64,000 nt of DNA from NCBI GenBank assembly GCA_033439765.1, contig JAULSN010000003.1:2604001-2668000 (forward strand). Direction: 5' to 3'. The notes below the pieces were generated by a model. It worked only from the letters and a program-made list of their open reading frames with translations, searched no databases and was not told where the DNA came from. Position 1 is the stretch's first letter. The number at the start of each line of letters is the position of its first letter. This DNA comes from Lasiosphaeria ovina. Its lineage: Eukaryota; Ascomycota; Sordariomycetes; Sordariales; Lasiosphaeriaceae. Shown piece after piece: positions 46,411-57,732 of this stretch. The position numbers and the translations under genes are program-made.

Positions 46411-48285
46411 ATGCCACGCTTCCTGCCGATCGACTATGAAGCGCATTTGTTTGACATACACGCGGAATCCGACCTTGCTCGGGAAGCGTTCGAAGCAAAA
46501 CTTACGAAGCAAGCGACCACAGACCAACCTCGAGTGAAGACGGGGGATAACGGGGAGCGTTGTATCCAAGTGTACCCTACAATTGCCGAGTACAAGAACA
46601 AGAAGCGAGCAGGCCGGCTTGTGACGTTCGGCAACGTCAAAGATGGTGACACGAGCCGCGTCGATATCCCAATCGAAAAGGAGTTCCCCGGTTACGAATC
46701 CTACTTATACCTTGATCCTGATACCGGGAGCCTCTTCCTCCATGTTCTCAAAGGAAATGCCAAAGTCTCCGTGTCTGGCTCGGAAGATCCAGAAACAGTC
46801 CGGGAGCAGGGCATTCCAGGCGCTCAGATATGCATCCCCGATACTGCGGAGTCGGTTACCATCGAAATGGGCGCAAAGGGTTACAAATTTCGCATTCATT
46901 GGGAAAGACGCCACAGAGCCAAAGAGTCGTCGCATCCTAGGTCTTTGGAGATACGCTCGTTCTTAGGCCGGCAATGGGAGCGACATCCTGATGAACTAGG
47001 CTCACAGGATCAGAAATCTCCATGGATTCTTGGCCGTTATGGGGACCTGAAACCCCTCGCCCCCAAGGACGAACCCCAGAAGCCAATAAAGCTAGGCGAA
47101 GGCGCTTTTGCCACCGTGTACAGAAGAGTGGTGAATCCTGGGAAAAGGACGTTTGCAGTTAAGGAGCCTGGCAACCTGGAGCTGGACAACCGGAATACTA
47201 GACCCGTCGTAGAGTCACTAAAAAACGAGCTCTCCTGGCTTAAGAAACTACGTCACGTAAGTCTTTCAAACACCGCACAACTAGACTACGTGAAGGCCGG
47301 CCACAGAGTGTTCCTAACCGCGGTTTATATATAGGAAAACATTATCAGGCTCATCAGGTATACAGCAGTGGTGGTAAAGGCAGGCCGGCCGCCGATACTG
47401 ACAGCACTCGCTTTCAGAGAACTCAGAGATTTGTCCGAGCTCAAGTGGGACTACCATAAGATAGATGTGAACGGAGGACGTTACTGCACCCGTCCCGCCC
47501 TCGAGAAGAGGCCGGAATGGTTGGGGGACCTAGTGATTGACGTCTTGTCAGCGCTGCAGGATATGACGGACCACAAAGTCGTGCACAGAGACATTAAGGA
47601 GAACAACATCATGTTCGAAGAGGTGCATGCGCCTATGGATCGTCCCAAAGATGGCAAAAAATATTTATTCCAACTTATAGATTTCGGACATGCTACGGAT
47701 CGAGAGAATTCGGACGCAAGGATCGGGTACGGACGTAACAAACTATTCGAAGCGGCGGAACCCTCAGAGGAAGAGTTAAAGCACACTCACCCGGGCGTCG
47801 ACCTGTCCGAGCTCGCTCCGTTGCTCCTCGAGCTTTCCGGAATCATGTGCCACGACGAAGATGAAACGCTCAATAACGGAGGATGGAAAAAGAAGGCTGA
47901 GAGCCTGGGCGCAGTGATCTTTTCCTATCGAGAGACGCTATTGGACCCCAAGGACATCGAAAAGCAAGTAAAAGGTCTAGGTCTTGATGAGAAACAGTAT
48001 GAGAGAAAACTCGACGATAAGCTCCGGCAGCGTTATCTCAAACAGGCCCGTGGGCTCCTCGACCATAAAAACGCAAAGAATCAATCCATCCTCCCCCCGG
48101 GGTACCAGGACCTGTACGATGCCGCAAACCCAAAGAGCACCACAACCGCAGGTGACATCCTTAAGAAATTCATTGCGAACCATGACTACTTGCTGTTCCC
48201 GAAGCCAGAACCCTCGAGTGCCACAGCGGCAGTTACGAAACAAATTTCCGCTCTCGGCATCACGCCGGAGAGCTCGAAGCACTGA
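46411..48285 (+). CDS. Protein kinase with FHA-like N-terminal region
   Basis: Exons 46411-47256 and 47335-48285 (78-nt intron GTAAGT...TATATAG) encode 598 residues. The N-terminal 190 residues hold a beta-rich, FHA-like region (GRLVTFGNVK, SRVDIPIEKEFPGYESYLYL). Kinase domain: LGEGAFATVY (about 228), FAVKEP, LRHENIIRLI, HRDIKENNIMF (about 364) and LIDFGHATD (about 398), all catalytic residues present. A 60-nt in-frame stretch (47358-47417, GTATAC...TTTCAG) could be spliced out as well, but that would remove strands 4-5 of the N-lobe, so I keep it. After DFG the domain is atypical, with charged inserts and no clear APE. FHA domains bind phosphothreonine; by analogy it could act in checkpoint or stress signalling. 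Confidence 0.82.
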
Positions 48286-49154
48286 ACAAGTTGGACATTT
48301 TAAAGTGTCTTTACCACCCTGGATCAGCAGGAACAAGACACCAGATACGGTGGGTATGGGGGTATATTGTGGCCTGGTGCTACAGAATTAAACAAGGAGA
48401 AATATGACTTCCCTTGGTCCCTCGTATCTAGGTACAGTAGCTAGAGAGGTAGTTATTAGTTGGCTGGCACAACTTAATCAAAGCATCCGAGTTTCGCCTT
48501 GGACCCTCCAGATCTCGGCTCATAATAAGGGCCATTACTTGTAACCGTGCGCTTATGTCTGTTCCAAGTTTACTTTCACTCAACAATGTTTGCCAGATGG
48601 TATAATATTGACGGCATATAGCAGTTCAACTTTGGCTCACTATCTTAATAGTCACCCCCGATAATCATTTTTGGCCAAATCCGTATCAATTAAGCTTAGA
48701 ACCCGAACAAGAGCTGAGGCGTTTATTCGCTTCACTTGTGTCTTGTTCCTTACCACTCGATCTCGTGAAGCTGACTAGCAAGCTGCGAGAACAGAACCAG
48801 GCAGCTAAGCTATAATGCCTAGCAACCTCTCCGCATTCCTCCACGCGGAGTGTAAGAGAAGGCAGGTACGCCTGATCAAGGTGGTCACAATGAAGGCAAT
48901 GAAGAGGGCGAGCAATGACTGGTATTGGCGTAAGACTTCAACCTGGCCCTCGCAAAGGAAGGTGGGCGAGGGCCACTGCTTATATACATGGTTAGTGGTT
49001 CAACCTAGCATGTGCTTGTAGATGCTTGGTACCATACTCTTGGTGCCACAGTGTGGTGCCGAGGTCCTAGCCGGCTAGCGGTGGCTAGGCCAGTTAGCGA
49101 CAGGTGGTGGGCGCGCACGGGGTGGGCGCGTGTGCAGGTGCTTAGGGTGGCCTT
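48286..49154. other. Intergenic region
   Basis: About 870 bp, mostly AT-rich, turning G-rich after 49040 (GGTGGGCGCGCACGGGG). No supported gene. A 68-codon frame (48815-49021) has no features. Confidence 0.4.
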
Positions 49155-49661
49155 TGGGAGTACTCGCCATTTCTATGCGGGGTCGGCCTCACGGAGGGGC
49201 TTGAACTGGCATATCGAGCCGGCATGAGGCTTTGGGATAGCACCGTTGAGCCAATTTTGTTTGTTCATCTACACAACATGCTTGTCAAAAGGGGCTACAT
49301 CAAAGAGCCCGTGGGTCTCTATGGCAGTCTGCAGAACCTCCTTCCCTCAACGTTTTTCGTCGATGGCAAAATTCCGACGACGGACTTTTCCGGGGCTCTT
49401 TTGGCAAGGATCGGCGAGTCTATGTATTCTCGGTCAAATCGAACCAGAGATGCCGCGCGCACACCTGCCAGGACGTCAACGGATATTGACACTAACATGT
49501 TTTTCAAGACAACATCGATTCTGTTGCTTTACCGCGAATCAGGCTTGGATATTGACCGGATTCCCGATAAGACATCCAGGGAATCAGTTTCGAGGTGTTT
49601 AAGCCTGGTGCGGGTCCTTCAGCGAGAGGACAGGGCTATACTATGCACTCGGTCTTTATGA
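49155..49661 (+). pseudogene. DUF6604-like protein fragment
   Basis: An open frame with W-E-Y-S-P-F-L-C at its start and LHNMLVKRGYIKEPVGLYG, LPSTFFVDGKIPTTDFSGAL, FFKTTSILLLYRESGLD further on. These blocks recall an internal part of large fungal DUF6604-type proteins, which are several hundred residues longer on both sides. No start codon belongs to the fragment and the frame ends abruptly, so it looks like a relic. Family recognition is from memory and moderate. Confidence 0.42.
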
Positions 49662-49882
49662 GTAAGACGGACCCGTCACGGGGACTTCCATCTTTTTGGA
49701 ATCTGGAACCCAACTCAATGTTCATCACAGCCTCGACTCGCTCTTTGGGAATGCTCTCCTAGACGACCTGCCCCTACTTTCAACGACCTGCCACCTGCTG
49801 CCGCTGGATCTGCTATCGCAGGCAGTCCACCATTTCCAGGGAGGCCGAATGCTTTACATCGAAGACACCCGAGACGCCATCG

Positions 49883-50768
49883 ATCAGAGCTAACCGCCTT
49901 CGCTTGCGTGAGGTGCTGTCGACAAACGTTGAAGTGCACTGGGCCAAGCCGGCTGTGCGCATCGAAGAGGGCGACGACAAGGTGACCGTCTTTTTCGAAG
50001 AGGGCACCTCCGCTTCGGGAGGCGTACTGGTTGGCGCTGACGGGACATTCAGTGCGGGTAAGTTTCCCTGCCTCGCCTGGTTGCCGCACAGGCGGAAAGA
50101 CAAACGGAACTGGATTGATGAAACTATGAGTACCATCATTTTTAACTCATTGACGGTTCGCCCCCACGTCCTCCAGAAAAGCAACGACGAAGTGCTCAAC
50201 GCATTTCCCACGGCCGTCATCTTTGGCGAAACACAGTTGAGCGCCGCCGACATGGAATAGCAGCTTCAGCTGGGCTACTCGCTGTTCCTCACCTTTGGGC
50301 CCCGACTTCGCGCTGTTCTCGGGCGTGAACCGCGTGCGTGTGGGCGATGACGGAAGGACGGTCGGAGACTAATACTTCGTCTTGGCCAGGTCGATAAGAC
50401 GGTCGGCCAGACGAACCACTGGCTCAACACCGCCACGGCGCACCCAATGACACCTAGTACGTATTGTCTGAACATGTTGCCTTGCCAGTCACCGCTCTTT
50501 GCTGGATTCCGTGAATGGGAGGCAACCACTGACTCAAGGAACCGCAGCACTCGGCGAGGGAGCGCTCTACGCCATCAAGGACGCCGTGCAGCTGAGCAAG
50601 ATGCTGAGGGAGAGCGACACGTGGGGCTTTGCAGCCCCGGGGGCCGGCCTTGACAGATACCAGCAGGATATTGTTGCCAAGGGGTACGAGTCCATCATGC
50701 TCGGCCACGGCTCTCTTTGGACAGGGCGAGAGAAGGGGCGCCGGCCAAAGCGTACGGCCAGGAGCTGA
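49883..50768 (+). pseudogene. FAD-dependent monooxygenase (FAD_binding_3), decayed
   Basis: Pieces in order: IRANRLRLREVLSTNVEVHW, GVLVGADGTFSA followed by a donor-like GTAAGT (50058), VRPHVLQKSNDEVLNAFPTA, an in-frame TAG (50258-50260) just before QLQLGYSLFL, a frameshift into DFALFSGVNRVRVGDDG, another stop, and finally AALGEGALYAIKDAVQLSKM near the end. These match PHBH-type flavoprotein monooxygenases (salicylate-hydroxylase-like). The FAD-binding GxGxxG N-terminus is not found. Several independent lesions make this a pseudogene. Confidence 0.75.
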
Positions 50769-51264
50769 GGCCACTGGACAAGTTGAGGCCCCTGCCAATC
50801 AACTTGCCTTGATCTGTCCAAAGCTGGCCACAAATGGGTAATGCCGCAGATAGGATGGGAACGTCGATTGTCAGTGGCTTTCTCCTTCCACGGTGACGAA
50901 GACATCCGCACCGAAACCAATAGGTGCGGCAATTATCAGCTTAAAAGATTGATTGGCTTTGAGAGCATAAGTGAGGCATAGATGGGATTGTGGCTTTGGT
51001 GGCTTGCATGGTTATCGCCAAATGGAGAATCATGATTTGACGATGTGGGATTCTGCGGCAGAGCTGAGCAAACACCACAAGAATTCGAATTTTGAATGCC
51101 CCCTCACATCAACACGAGACGAGGCTCTGCCATAAATAACTCGGATTCCTGGCCAAGAGGGAGCAGGCTCGCCGACTCCCCATTCCCATAATTTTCCATC
51201 TTCGACTGCAGTCTACGAAAACTATTTCCGCCGCGCTTAAAAAGCAAATATAAGCCTGCCCGTC
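50769..51264. other. Intergenic region
   Basis: 496 bp; the right end is the promoter of the two-TM gene. CTTAAAAAGCAAATATAAG lies just upstream of its ATG. Confidence 0.4.
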
Positions 51265-51994
51265 ATGCCTCCTCCAACAATACAAACCGTCAGACTCGAT
51301 GTCGGCACGGTCGAACGAATTGGAACGTGGTTACTCCAGACCATGGCGTTTGCGGCCGCGATTGTGTTCGGCACCTGGACTATTTTATCATGGGAGCAGT
51401 CTACGCAAGCGAACCTCCTTGCGGCAGATGCTCTGGGCGAGTCGAGACAGTCGAACCTCCTAGCGATTGCTGCCTTTTGCGCCCAGGACGCGTCCCAGCA
51501 GGTTAGTGACCAGCAACGCATCAATTCCTGATTACCTCGAGGTGGTTGTAATCTCCAAGAGTGCGGGTTTCGCAATGTCGCTGCGCTCTGGTTTCTAGAC
51601 GCCTCGGATTTTGAACCTCTTTCATTGACAATTTCGTTGTTCCCAAGGATAGTCTAATCTCAGCAGTCTTTGCGACCAGGTTGGCCGAGAGCTACAAGCT
51701 TCAGTCACTGCCATGGTGATCTCCCTACTGGGATCTCCGACAGCAACCAGCAAGCCAACGAGCACAGGCACCATATCTGTAACCCCATCGCCAAGCTCGA
51801 CCCCACCGGGTTCAGGCCCGTCTTCGCCAAGCCCGACCCTATCGGATCCAGGCTCGTCTTCGCCAGACTCCACATCGACGATTAATAGACTTGATGCAAT
51901 TATTGGTGTTACTGCTGCTGTAGTCGGGGTGATCGGAGCAATGCTGGCTGGGTTTCAAATCTGGGCACGAGCCCGTTCTCGGCGCAAGGTCTAG
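51265..51994 (+). CDS. Small two-TM membrane protein with Pro/Ser/Thr linker
   Basis: Exons 51265-51501 and 51680-51994 (178-nt intron GTTAGT...GACCAG, phase 0) encode 183 residues. TM1 is about residues 25-45 (TMAFAAAIVFGTWTILSW), followed by a segment ending QDASQQ and, after the joint, VGRELQASVTAMVISLLG. A Pro/Ser/Thr-rich linker and TM2 (IIGVTAAVVGVIGAMLAGF) end in a basic tail (ARARSRRKV). The layout resembles small fungal membrane proteins often found near NLR or HET genes, but I cannot name a family. The intron is longer than usual here, so the model is tentative. Confidence 0.45.
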
Positions 51995-52520
51995 TACCAG
52001 CACTAAAAGTATGTGGCAAAGTGGACAGGCTAGTCCGTCATTACTACATCGCCGAGTGGTGCGAGGGCAATGAAACCGGTTGCTGGAGACGAGCAAAGAC
52101 CGGTCTTTATCAACGAACAGGGGTATTTCACACCAAGTGGCCCAGTTCGGCGGCGAAACTGAAAGACGAGAACAAGTCTATTTGAGCAATAATTATGTAT
52201 GGAACAGCAGAGCTTGGAGCATGTCTCGCTGAATGTAAGGGTTAGGGCTAAATACGGCCATGAGATTTGCAAGGTGGGGAACTGAAGTGGTTCAGTCACG
52301 TGCTCGACCTCCCGCACCAACCACCCACCCCTGTCAAGCAGCTTTTTCGACCGCGCCGCGAGCGCCTCGCTTTTTGGCCCTGGCAAAGAAACGCCAAAGA
52401 TCATCCGCGATTCAACCGGGCCTTCCCCGACGAGTCGCCCCCCGGCTGCGAATCATCCGGAGTGAAGCCGTGAGGCCGCAGTCAATTGGAAGCAAAACCT
52501 AGACCTAGTCCCTAGGCACT
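51995..52520. other. Intergenic region
   Basis: 526 bp upstream of the Zn2Cys6 regulator. No recognised element. Confidence 0.4.
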
Positions 52521-55070
52521 ATGTCGTCAAGCTATCCGCCTCCGCCGCTCTCACCCTCGACTGCCGATGCCGTCGCCGCCGCACAACCCCCGCAACAAGA
52601 CGCCGAACAGTCCCCCCAACCACAATCGCAGCTGCATCAGCAACACCCACAGCAGCAACAACCACAGCAATCGCCGCAATCGCAATCGCAGTCACAACCA
52701 CAATCACAGCCGCAACAACAATCGCAGGCACACGACGATGATGCCCAGCTCCAGCAGCAGCTTCAGCAACACCATGTTCAACTGCATCCCTCGTACATCC
52801 ATAGTCTGTCCTCGGCCGACGATCATTCTGTCGCCGCAGCCGCCGCCGCCGCTGCTGCCGCCATAGCCGCCCACCATGGCCTACAAGCCCTCCAGGCTGC
52901 TGTCTCTGCCCCGGCCCCCCCGCCCATGCAGAGCCCGGTAACGCCACAGTATGCCACTCCCACCGAGCCTTCCTACATGTCGGGCAGTGGTACCCCAGTC
53001 GCCCCGGCCCCCGGCAGCGCCAAAGCGACGCGACTTCGCAGGGCCTGCGACATGTGCAGCCAGCGCAAGGTCAAGGTGAGCTCCTCTGTCCCTCGGGTGC
53101 CCTCGGACATGGAAGCTGAACTAACCGACCTGACCTAATGTTGTAGTGCGACGAGAAGCAGCCATGTAAACCATGCTGCGACCTCAATGTCGACTGCACC
53201 TTCATGCGCGAGATGAAGCGACGCGGACCTCCGAACAAGCACGCCGAGGCCGCCAAAGCTGCCAAACGACCCCGCCTCGAGCCCAACCTTAGCCCTGGCC
53301 CTCACAACGCCGCCGAGACCCTGATCTCGATTGCTGGCGCCCAAGATCCCCCCCATCCAGCCGTTGACGCCGAGTCAATTGCCCCCTGGCCCGTCCTCAC
53401 CTTGCTCATCGACGACTTCTTTACCTACATTCACCCGCTCGCTCCGTTTCCTCACGAACCTACATTTCGCCAGTCTTTTGCAAACCGCGAAGATCGAACA
53501 AGTCGGGAATTCCTCGCTCTGTTAGCGAGCATGATCGGTGTCCTGGTCGCTTCCTTCCCTCGCACGGCAAGGCTGCATCTCAAGGCGCAACACGGCATGA
53601 ACCTGTTCCCCAAGGCTATCACCATGATCGAGAGATGCCGCGCCGTCGCGCTGGAGGCCCGTGGGCCCATGTTCTACAACAAGGGGGATCTAACCGTTTA
53701 CGACGCTGCCACAAGTTACTTCCTTGGGCTGGCGGCTGGCTATGTGGTGCAATACAAACTTTGCCGGCGCTTTCTGACCGAGTCGATGGCCTTTATCCGG
53801 GAGATGGGCTATCATAAACCCCGCGATTTGGGTTCGTCCATGTTTGGCGTTACATACCGTGGTCCACCTTTCGATCACGTTCAAGACCAGCTCGGAAAGC
53901 GGCTCTTCTGGGTCATGTTTCTTGGTGTTCGGCATGTCTTACGCCATCCCGCTTCGGCTTTGTTGTTGCTAACCATTTCCCAGGTCTATGTCTCAGCTCG
54001 GGGGGCCGCACGGAGAGATCATCCTCCCACCTCCAACGCCGACAGAGCCCTATCCTGAGTTCCCCGCCGAGGTTGATGACCGGTACATATTACCTCAGCA
54101 GATCCTCGGCCAACCCGAAGGCGTTGTCTCCCTACTCACGGGGTTCAACCAGGGCATTAAAATATACATGACCATGAACGGCCTTGTCAGCATCGAACTT
54201 TCATATGGGATTAGCACCTTACCATTCCACGACCAGAAGGTCATGTTAGATGAATGTCTGCAAGCCGTCAAGCAAGTCATGGATGATCTCCCCAGGGAGC
54301 TTACCATCGACCTGAACAATGCTCTGCCATGTTTAGGCCTCGAAGACCTCCCGCCGGCGATTCCACCTGATGACATATTTGACGAACGCGGTTTCCAGTA
54401 CTGCCCGCCAGCTTATCCCGCCCACCAACCTCCGACAGATATCCGGCATGCCATCGAGAATAACCCCGAGCGTCGTCGTCTTCTACAGTACGAGATCCAA
54501 AAGGCCAACATCTACGTTTCGCAGTTGGCCACCCGTTCTTACTATGTCGAGCGTTACTTGAACCTTCGCGACGTGCACCGCGAAAATACTCGAGTGCAGA
54601 CGGAACAGGCGATTGCTTCCGACAACGGCCTTGATGGTGGTTCTAATGGTGTCTCCAGCAAGAGTCTGGCAGCTGCCGCCCTTCAGGCGGCCGCAGACTC
54701 CATCGACGCCAACATGTCGGCTGAGCGGGAGCTCATTGTACAGAACCTGCTCACGGTTTTGGCGTCCATCTCGCAGCGCAACATGGAGCCGAATGGCGGT
54801 TCTCTCATCAACAAGATACGCCAGGTGGCTTCGACGCTAATCAACGACGCCCCCGAGCGCAAGGGACCGGTGGCCGTCAAGGCTGAAGAGCCTCTTAGCC
54901 GGTTTGTCGATATCCTAATGCGCCTCGAGAAGACAGGGCCAGGAAACCTAGCCGCTGGCGATGGTACCATGACGCCCCAGGACGAGGAGCAAGAGCTCCG
55001 CAACTGGGCAGACTTGAGGGAGCACCAAATTCGATTCTACCAGGGGGGCGGCTACCTGAGGACCTTCTAG
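52521..55070 (+). CDS. Zn(II)2Cys6 transcription factor, COL-26/BglR-like
   Basis: Exons 52521-53075, 53147-53931 and 53984-55070 encode 808 residues. The N-terminal 170 residues are Gln/Pro-rich with CAG/CAA runs and an Ala run. Zinc cluster: C176-x2-C179-x6-C186-x5-C192-x2-C195-x6-C202, split by intron 1 (phase 0) just before the third Cys, followed by basic MREMKRRGPPNKHAEAAKAA. A fungal-specific middle homology domain spans about 240-560 (FFTYIHPLAPFPHEPTFRQS, KRLFWVMFLGVR). The cluster and the linker resemble COL-26 (Neurospora)/BglR (Aspergillus), regulators of glucose sensing, starch and cellulose use; identification from memory. Intron 2 appears to use a GC donor (CG|GCATGT...CCCAG), needed to read GVRSMSQLGG. 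The alternative is a GTTTCT donor with loss of seven residues. Confidence 0.88.
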
Positions 55071-55757
55071 TTCCACGAGGACGTGTTTAATATTCCCAAG
55101 CGGTGTTTTACCTTGTTGCATTGTCTTGTGTATTTTCAACCTGCATGACCATCTCCACTTTTCTTCTCTTGCGCTTCTCTGCGCAGGGGTCCCGGTGCTT
55201 GGCCCGGGATGGGCAACGGTCAGTGTATGACAGTACAATCTGTGAAACTATATTGGTGGTGTGGGAGCATATCAAGGGAACCCAAAAGGAAACGAGAAAT
55301 GAACTCAGATGGGAAAAGGTTCGCTAAATGGTGGAGCGGGCGCAGGCTTTCTTTGTGTGCCAATATAATCTTGAAACATCTGTGTGGGTGGAGATCGTCT
55401 TCCAGCTGACGTGAAAGCTGCACAAACATACAGATCCATTGGCTCGCCCCTAATTATGCGTGGAGGAAAAGGACGCTATCAAGGCGGGGGCATTCGTGTC
55501 TACTTACTTTTACTCGGCGAATCTAAAACCTTCCATGACGCCCTAATGTTTGACAGACAAATTGCTCCAGCCGCCCTTTCTTTGCTTTGAATCTGCCCAA
55601 ACTACAACAAGAGGGAGAAGAAAGCAAACCACTAGCTGTGTCACAACAGGCACTTTCACCAGTTTTGCTGTTATCACCGGCAAAGCTTTTACCCCTTTTT
55701 CCACATCTTCCACATCACTCCCTCAAGAAAACATGAAATCAAACCCCACTCCTTGAA
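55071..55757. other. Intergenic region between convergent genes
   Basis: The 3' ends of the Zn2Cys6 gene (+) and the DUF3237 gene (-) meet here. No supported gene. Confidence 0.4.
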
Positions 55758-56376
55758 TCAAGCCAGCGGGCTGTCCAGCTGCCACGCGTCGTACGCGACG
55801 TACGACAGGCCGGGCCCCGCGGCCAGCACCGCCACGGCCACGATGCCGTTGGGTCTAGTAGGCCGCGCTGCCCGTCTCGAGCCGCACCGTCAGGTGGATC
55901 CGCCCGTCCGCCTGCGCCGGCCCCGCCGTCCGCACAAAGATGTCGGCCCCGTCGTCCGTCCGGAGCTGGTACCGCGTGTCGGCGCGGAACGCGCCCTTCC
56001 CGTCGACCACCGACCAGTCCGCGCCGAGGTCGAGGATTTTGCCTTTTTTGGGAGGGGGTTTTCGTGGTTAGTGACTTGTTATTGGGTGTGGTGGGTGGTT
56101 TTTGGAGCTGTAGTTACTAGACAGCCGCGGCCCGGAAAACACGCCGCCCGTGATGGGGATCACCGTGCGTATCCCCACCGGGCCCGTGCCGACGGGGATC
56201 CCCGCCCCCAGGCTGCAGTTCAACGAGTACAGGTACGTGAGCCCGGGAGTTGGGGCTGAGTGCTGGGCTTTTGACGCCGCTGCTGTTCCGGTCGAGTCGG
56301 TTTGGGCCCGCACGCTGCCGATAAGAGCGGTGGAAACGCCGCACAGCAGCGTGAGGGTCGAGGCGAGGGACAGCAT
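55758..56376 (-). pseudogene. Secreted DUF3237 protein with 3' lesion
   Basis: Exon 1 is 56376-56118 and exon 2 starts at 56042 (intron GTAACT...AAAAAG). The first 20 residues form a signal peptide (LSLASTLTLLCGVSTALIGS), then LTYLYSLNCSLGAGIPVGTG, ITGGVFSGPRLSGKILDLGA and a beta-rich middle part, all typical of DUF3237. An in-frame TAG at 55857-55855 ends the product at 148 residues. Immediately after, the missing C-terminal strand (GIVAVAVLAAGPGLSYVAYD) continues in another frame to a stop at 55758. The expected Tyr-Tyr-Trp region is damaged by an indel. It is either a recent pseudogene or a sequence error at this one site. DUF3237 function is unknown. Confidence 0.72.
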
Positions 56377-57732
56377 GTTGGCTGTGGTGGGCGTTTTGGA
56401 TCGGCGGGTGGTGGAACGGGCTGGTGCAGGGAGTTGGGGCAAGCCAAGTGTGAAGTGTTGATGTAAGTGTTTGCCATGGTGAAAGAAGTGCCAGGATAAT
56501 GGGATTTGATGTTGCCGAAGAGGCCTTATATACAAATCTCATGGCGTACGAGAGTCTATGTTAGGCCATATAGCTGACTTCATCTCTGTTTCGGCCGTCA
56601 ACACGGAATACACGGACGCCAAGACACCCACAAATATCGCATTCTTCTTCGTTGCGAGCGACAGAGTGCGAGGAAACCAATAATGTAGCTGATATTACTT
56701 TACTTTCCCATTTTTCGACCCAGTTCCTGAACACAGCATCCACACGACCCTCATCTCCGCCTCCAGCGGGACCGTTACCATGCTTCCGAGTTCCCAGTGA
56801 ATTAATTCCCGTACTCAAGTCCCGGGTATCTGACCCTGGTATCAGCCGCGAATTTTCAAGGGCTACAGCGGGGGGACTGGCGCAGAGACGCGCTGCTGGG
56901 TCCGCGGCTGAATGCACGTGTACCAGCTCTGAAGTGCAAGGCAAGAATGAAAGCGATGGCGCGCTGTTATTGGTGGATTGGAATGTTTTAATTATGTCCA
57001 CGTCCGTGTGAGGTCAGTGAATGCAAGGCATGATACGCCCGTGCTTCCTCCAATCGGCCACTCGGCCGAGAATTCCTCAATGGCCGGTGAATGACGTGTC
57101 CCAGGAAGCGGGATCTCCGGAACTGCACCGTCGGGGCGCTTTCGCTTTAAGACACGTGATAACAGCATTTGTACCAAAATGACAATCCCGGGAACATGAT
57201 GAATAATCATTGTGCTGGTTACTGGTATCCGGCCGCTACTCTGGCTGACCACCACCGTTCAGACGTCCGCCGAAGTAGTTGAGCAGGACTCGCGCATAAT
57301 CGTACACCGACGGAGCCCGGATATCCACCATGAACCGCTGCACACCATCCCCATCTCCTGGACCTGGACACCTAGACTCCATTTGCCACCCAAGCTTTGA
57401 CGCCGGCACTCATGAAAATGCGGCGTTCAGGCTCTCCTAGCAGCAGAGCAACCTGTTCGCCCATGTAGCGCATGATCTTGTTACAGCTGTCCAAGAGATA
57501 GCTGAGATCGAGAGTGAACTTGCCATCGTTGATGAAAAGCCTCGTGCCCTGTGAGTGCGACTTGGCAACTTTCTGCCACCTTCTCCATTATTCCAGGGAG
57601 AAAACATGTGCCGCGGTTTGGGCTGCCGCTTTTAGATACCTTGAATTTCTGTAACATCCAATAATCACAGGGATTAGCACAGGGATTAACACAGAGGTTA
57701 TTACTATATTATCGCAATCCTGCTCTAATGAT
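56377..57732. other. Intergenic region with a relic fragment
   Basis: Mostly unassigned. On the minus strand at about 57400-57660 a coding-like fragment holds RLFINDGKFTLDLS (near 57510-57545) and a splice-like acceptor ATGTTACAG. It may be the last exon of the relic at 57733-58407. Direct repeats of CACAGGGATTA lie near 57667-57690. Confidence 0.4.

Noticed and set aside
47358..47417. Second intron in the FHA-like kinase
   Set aside because: In-frame and splice-like, but its removal would delete N-lobe strands 4-5; kept as coding, with the alternative noted.
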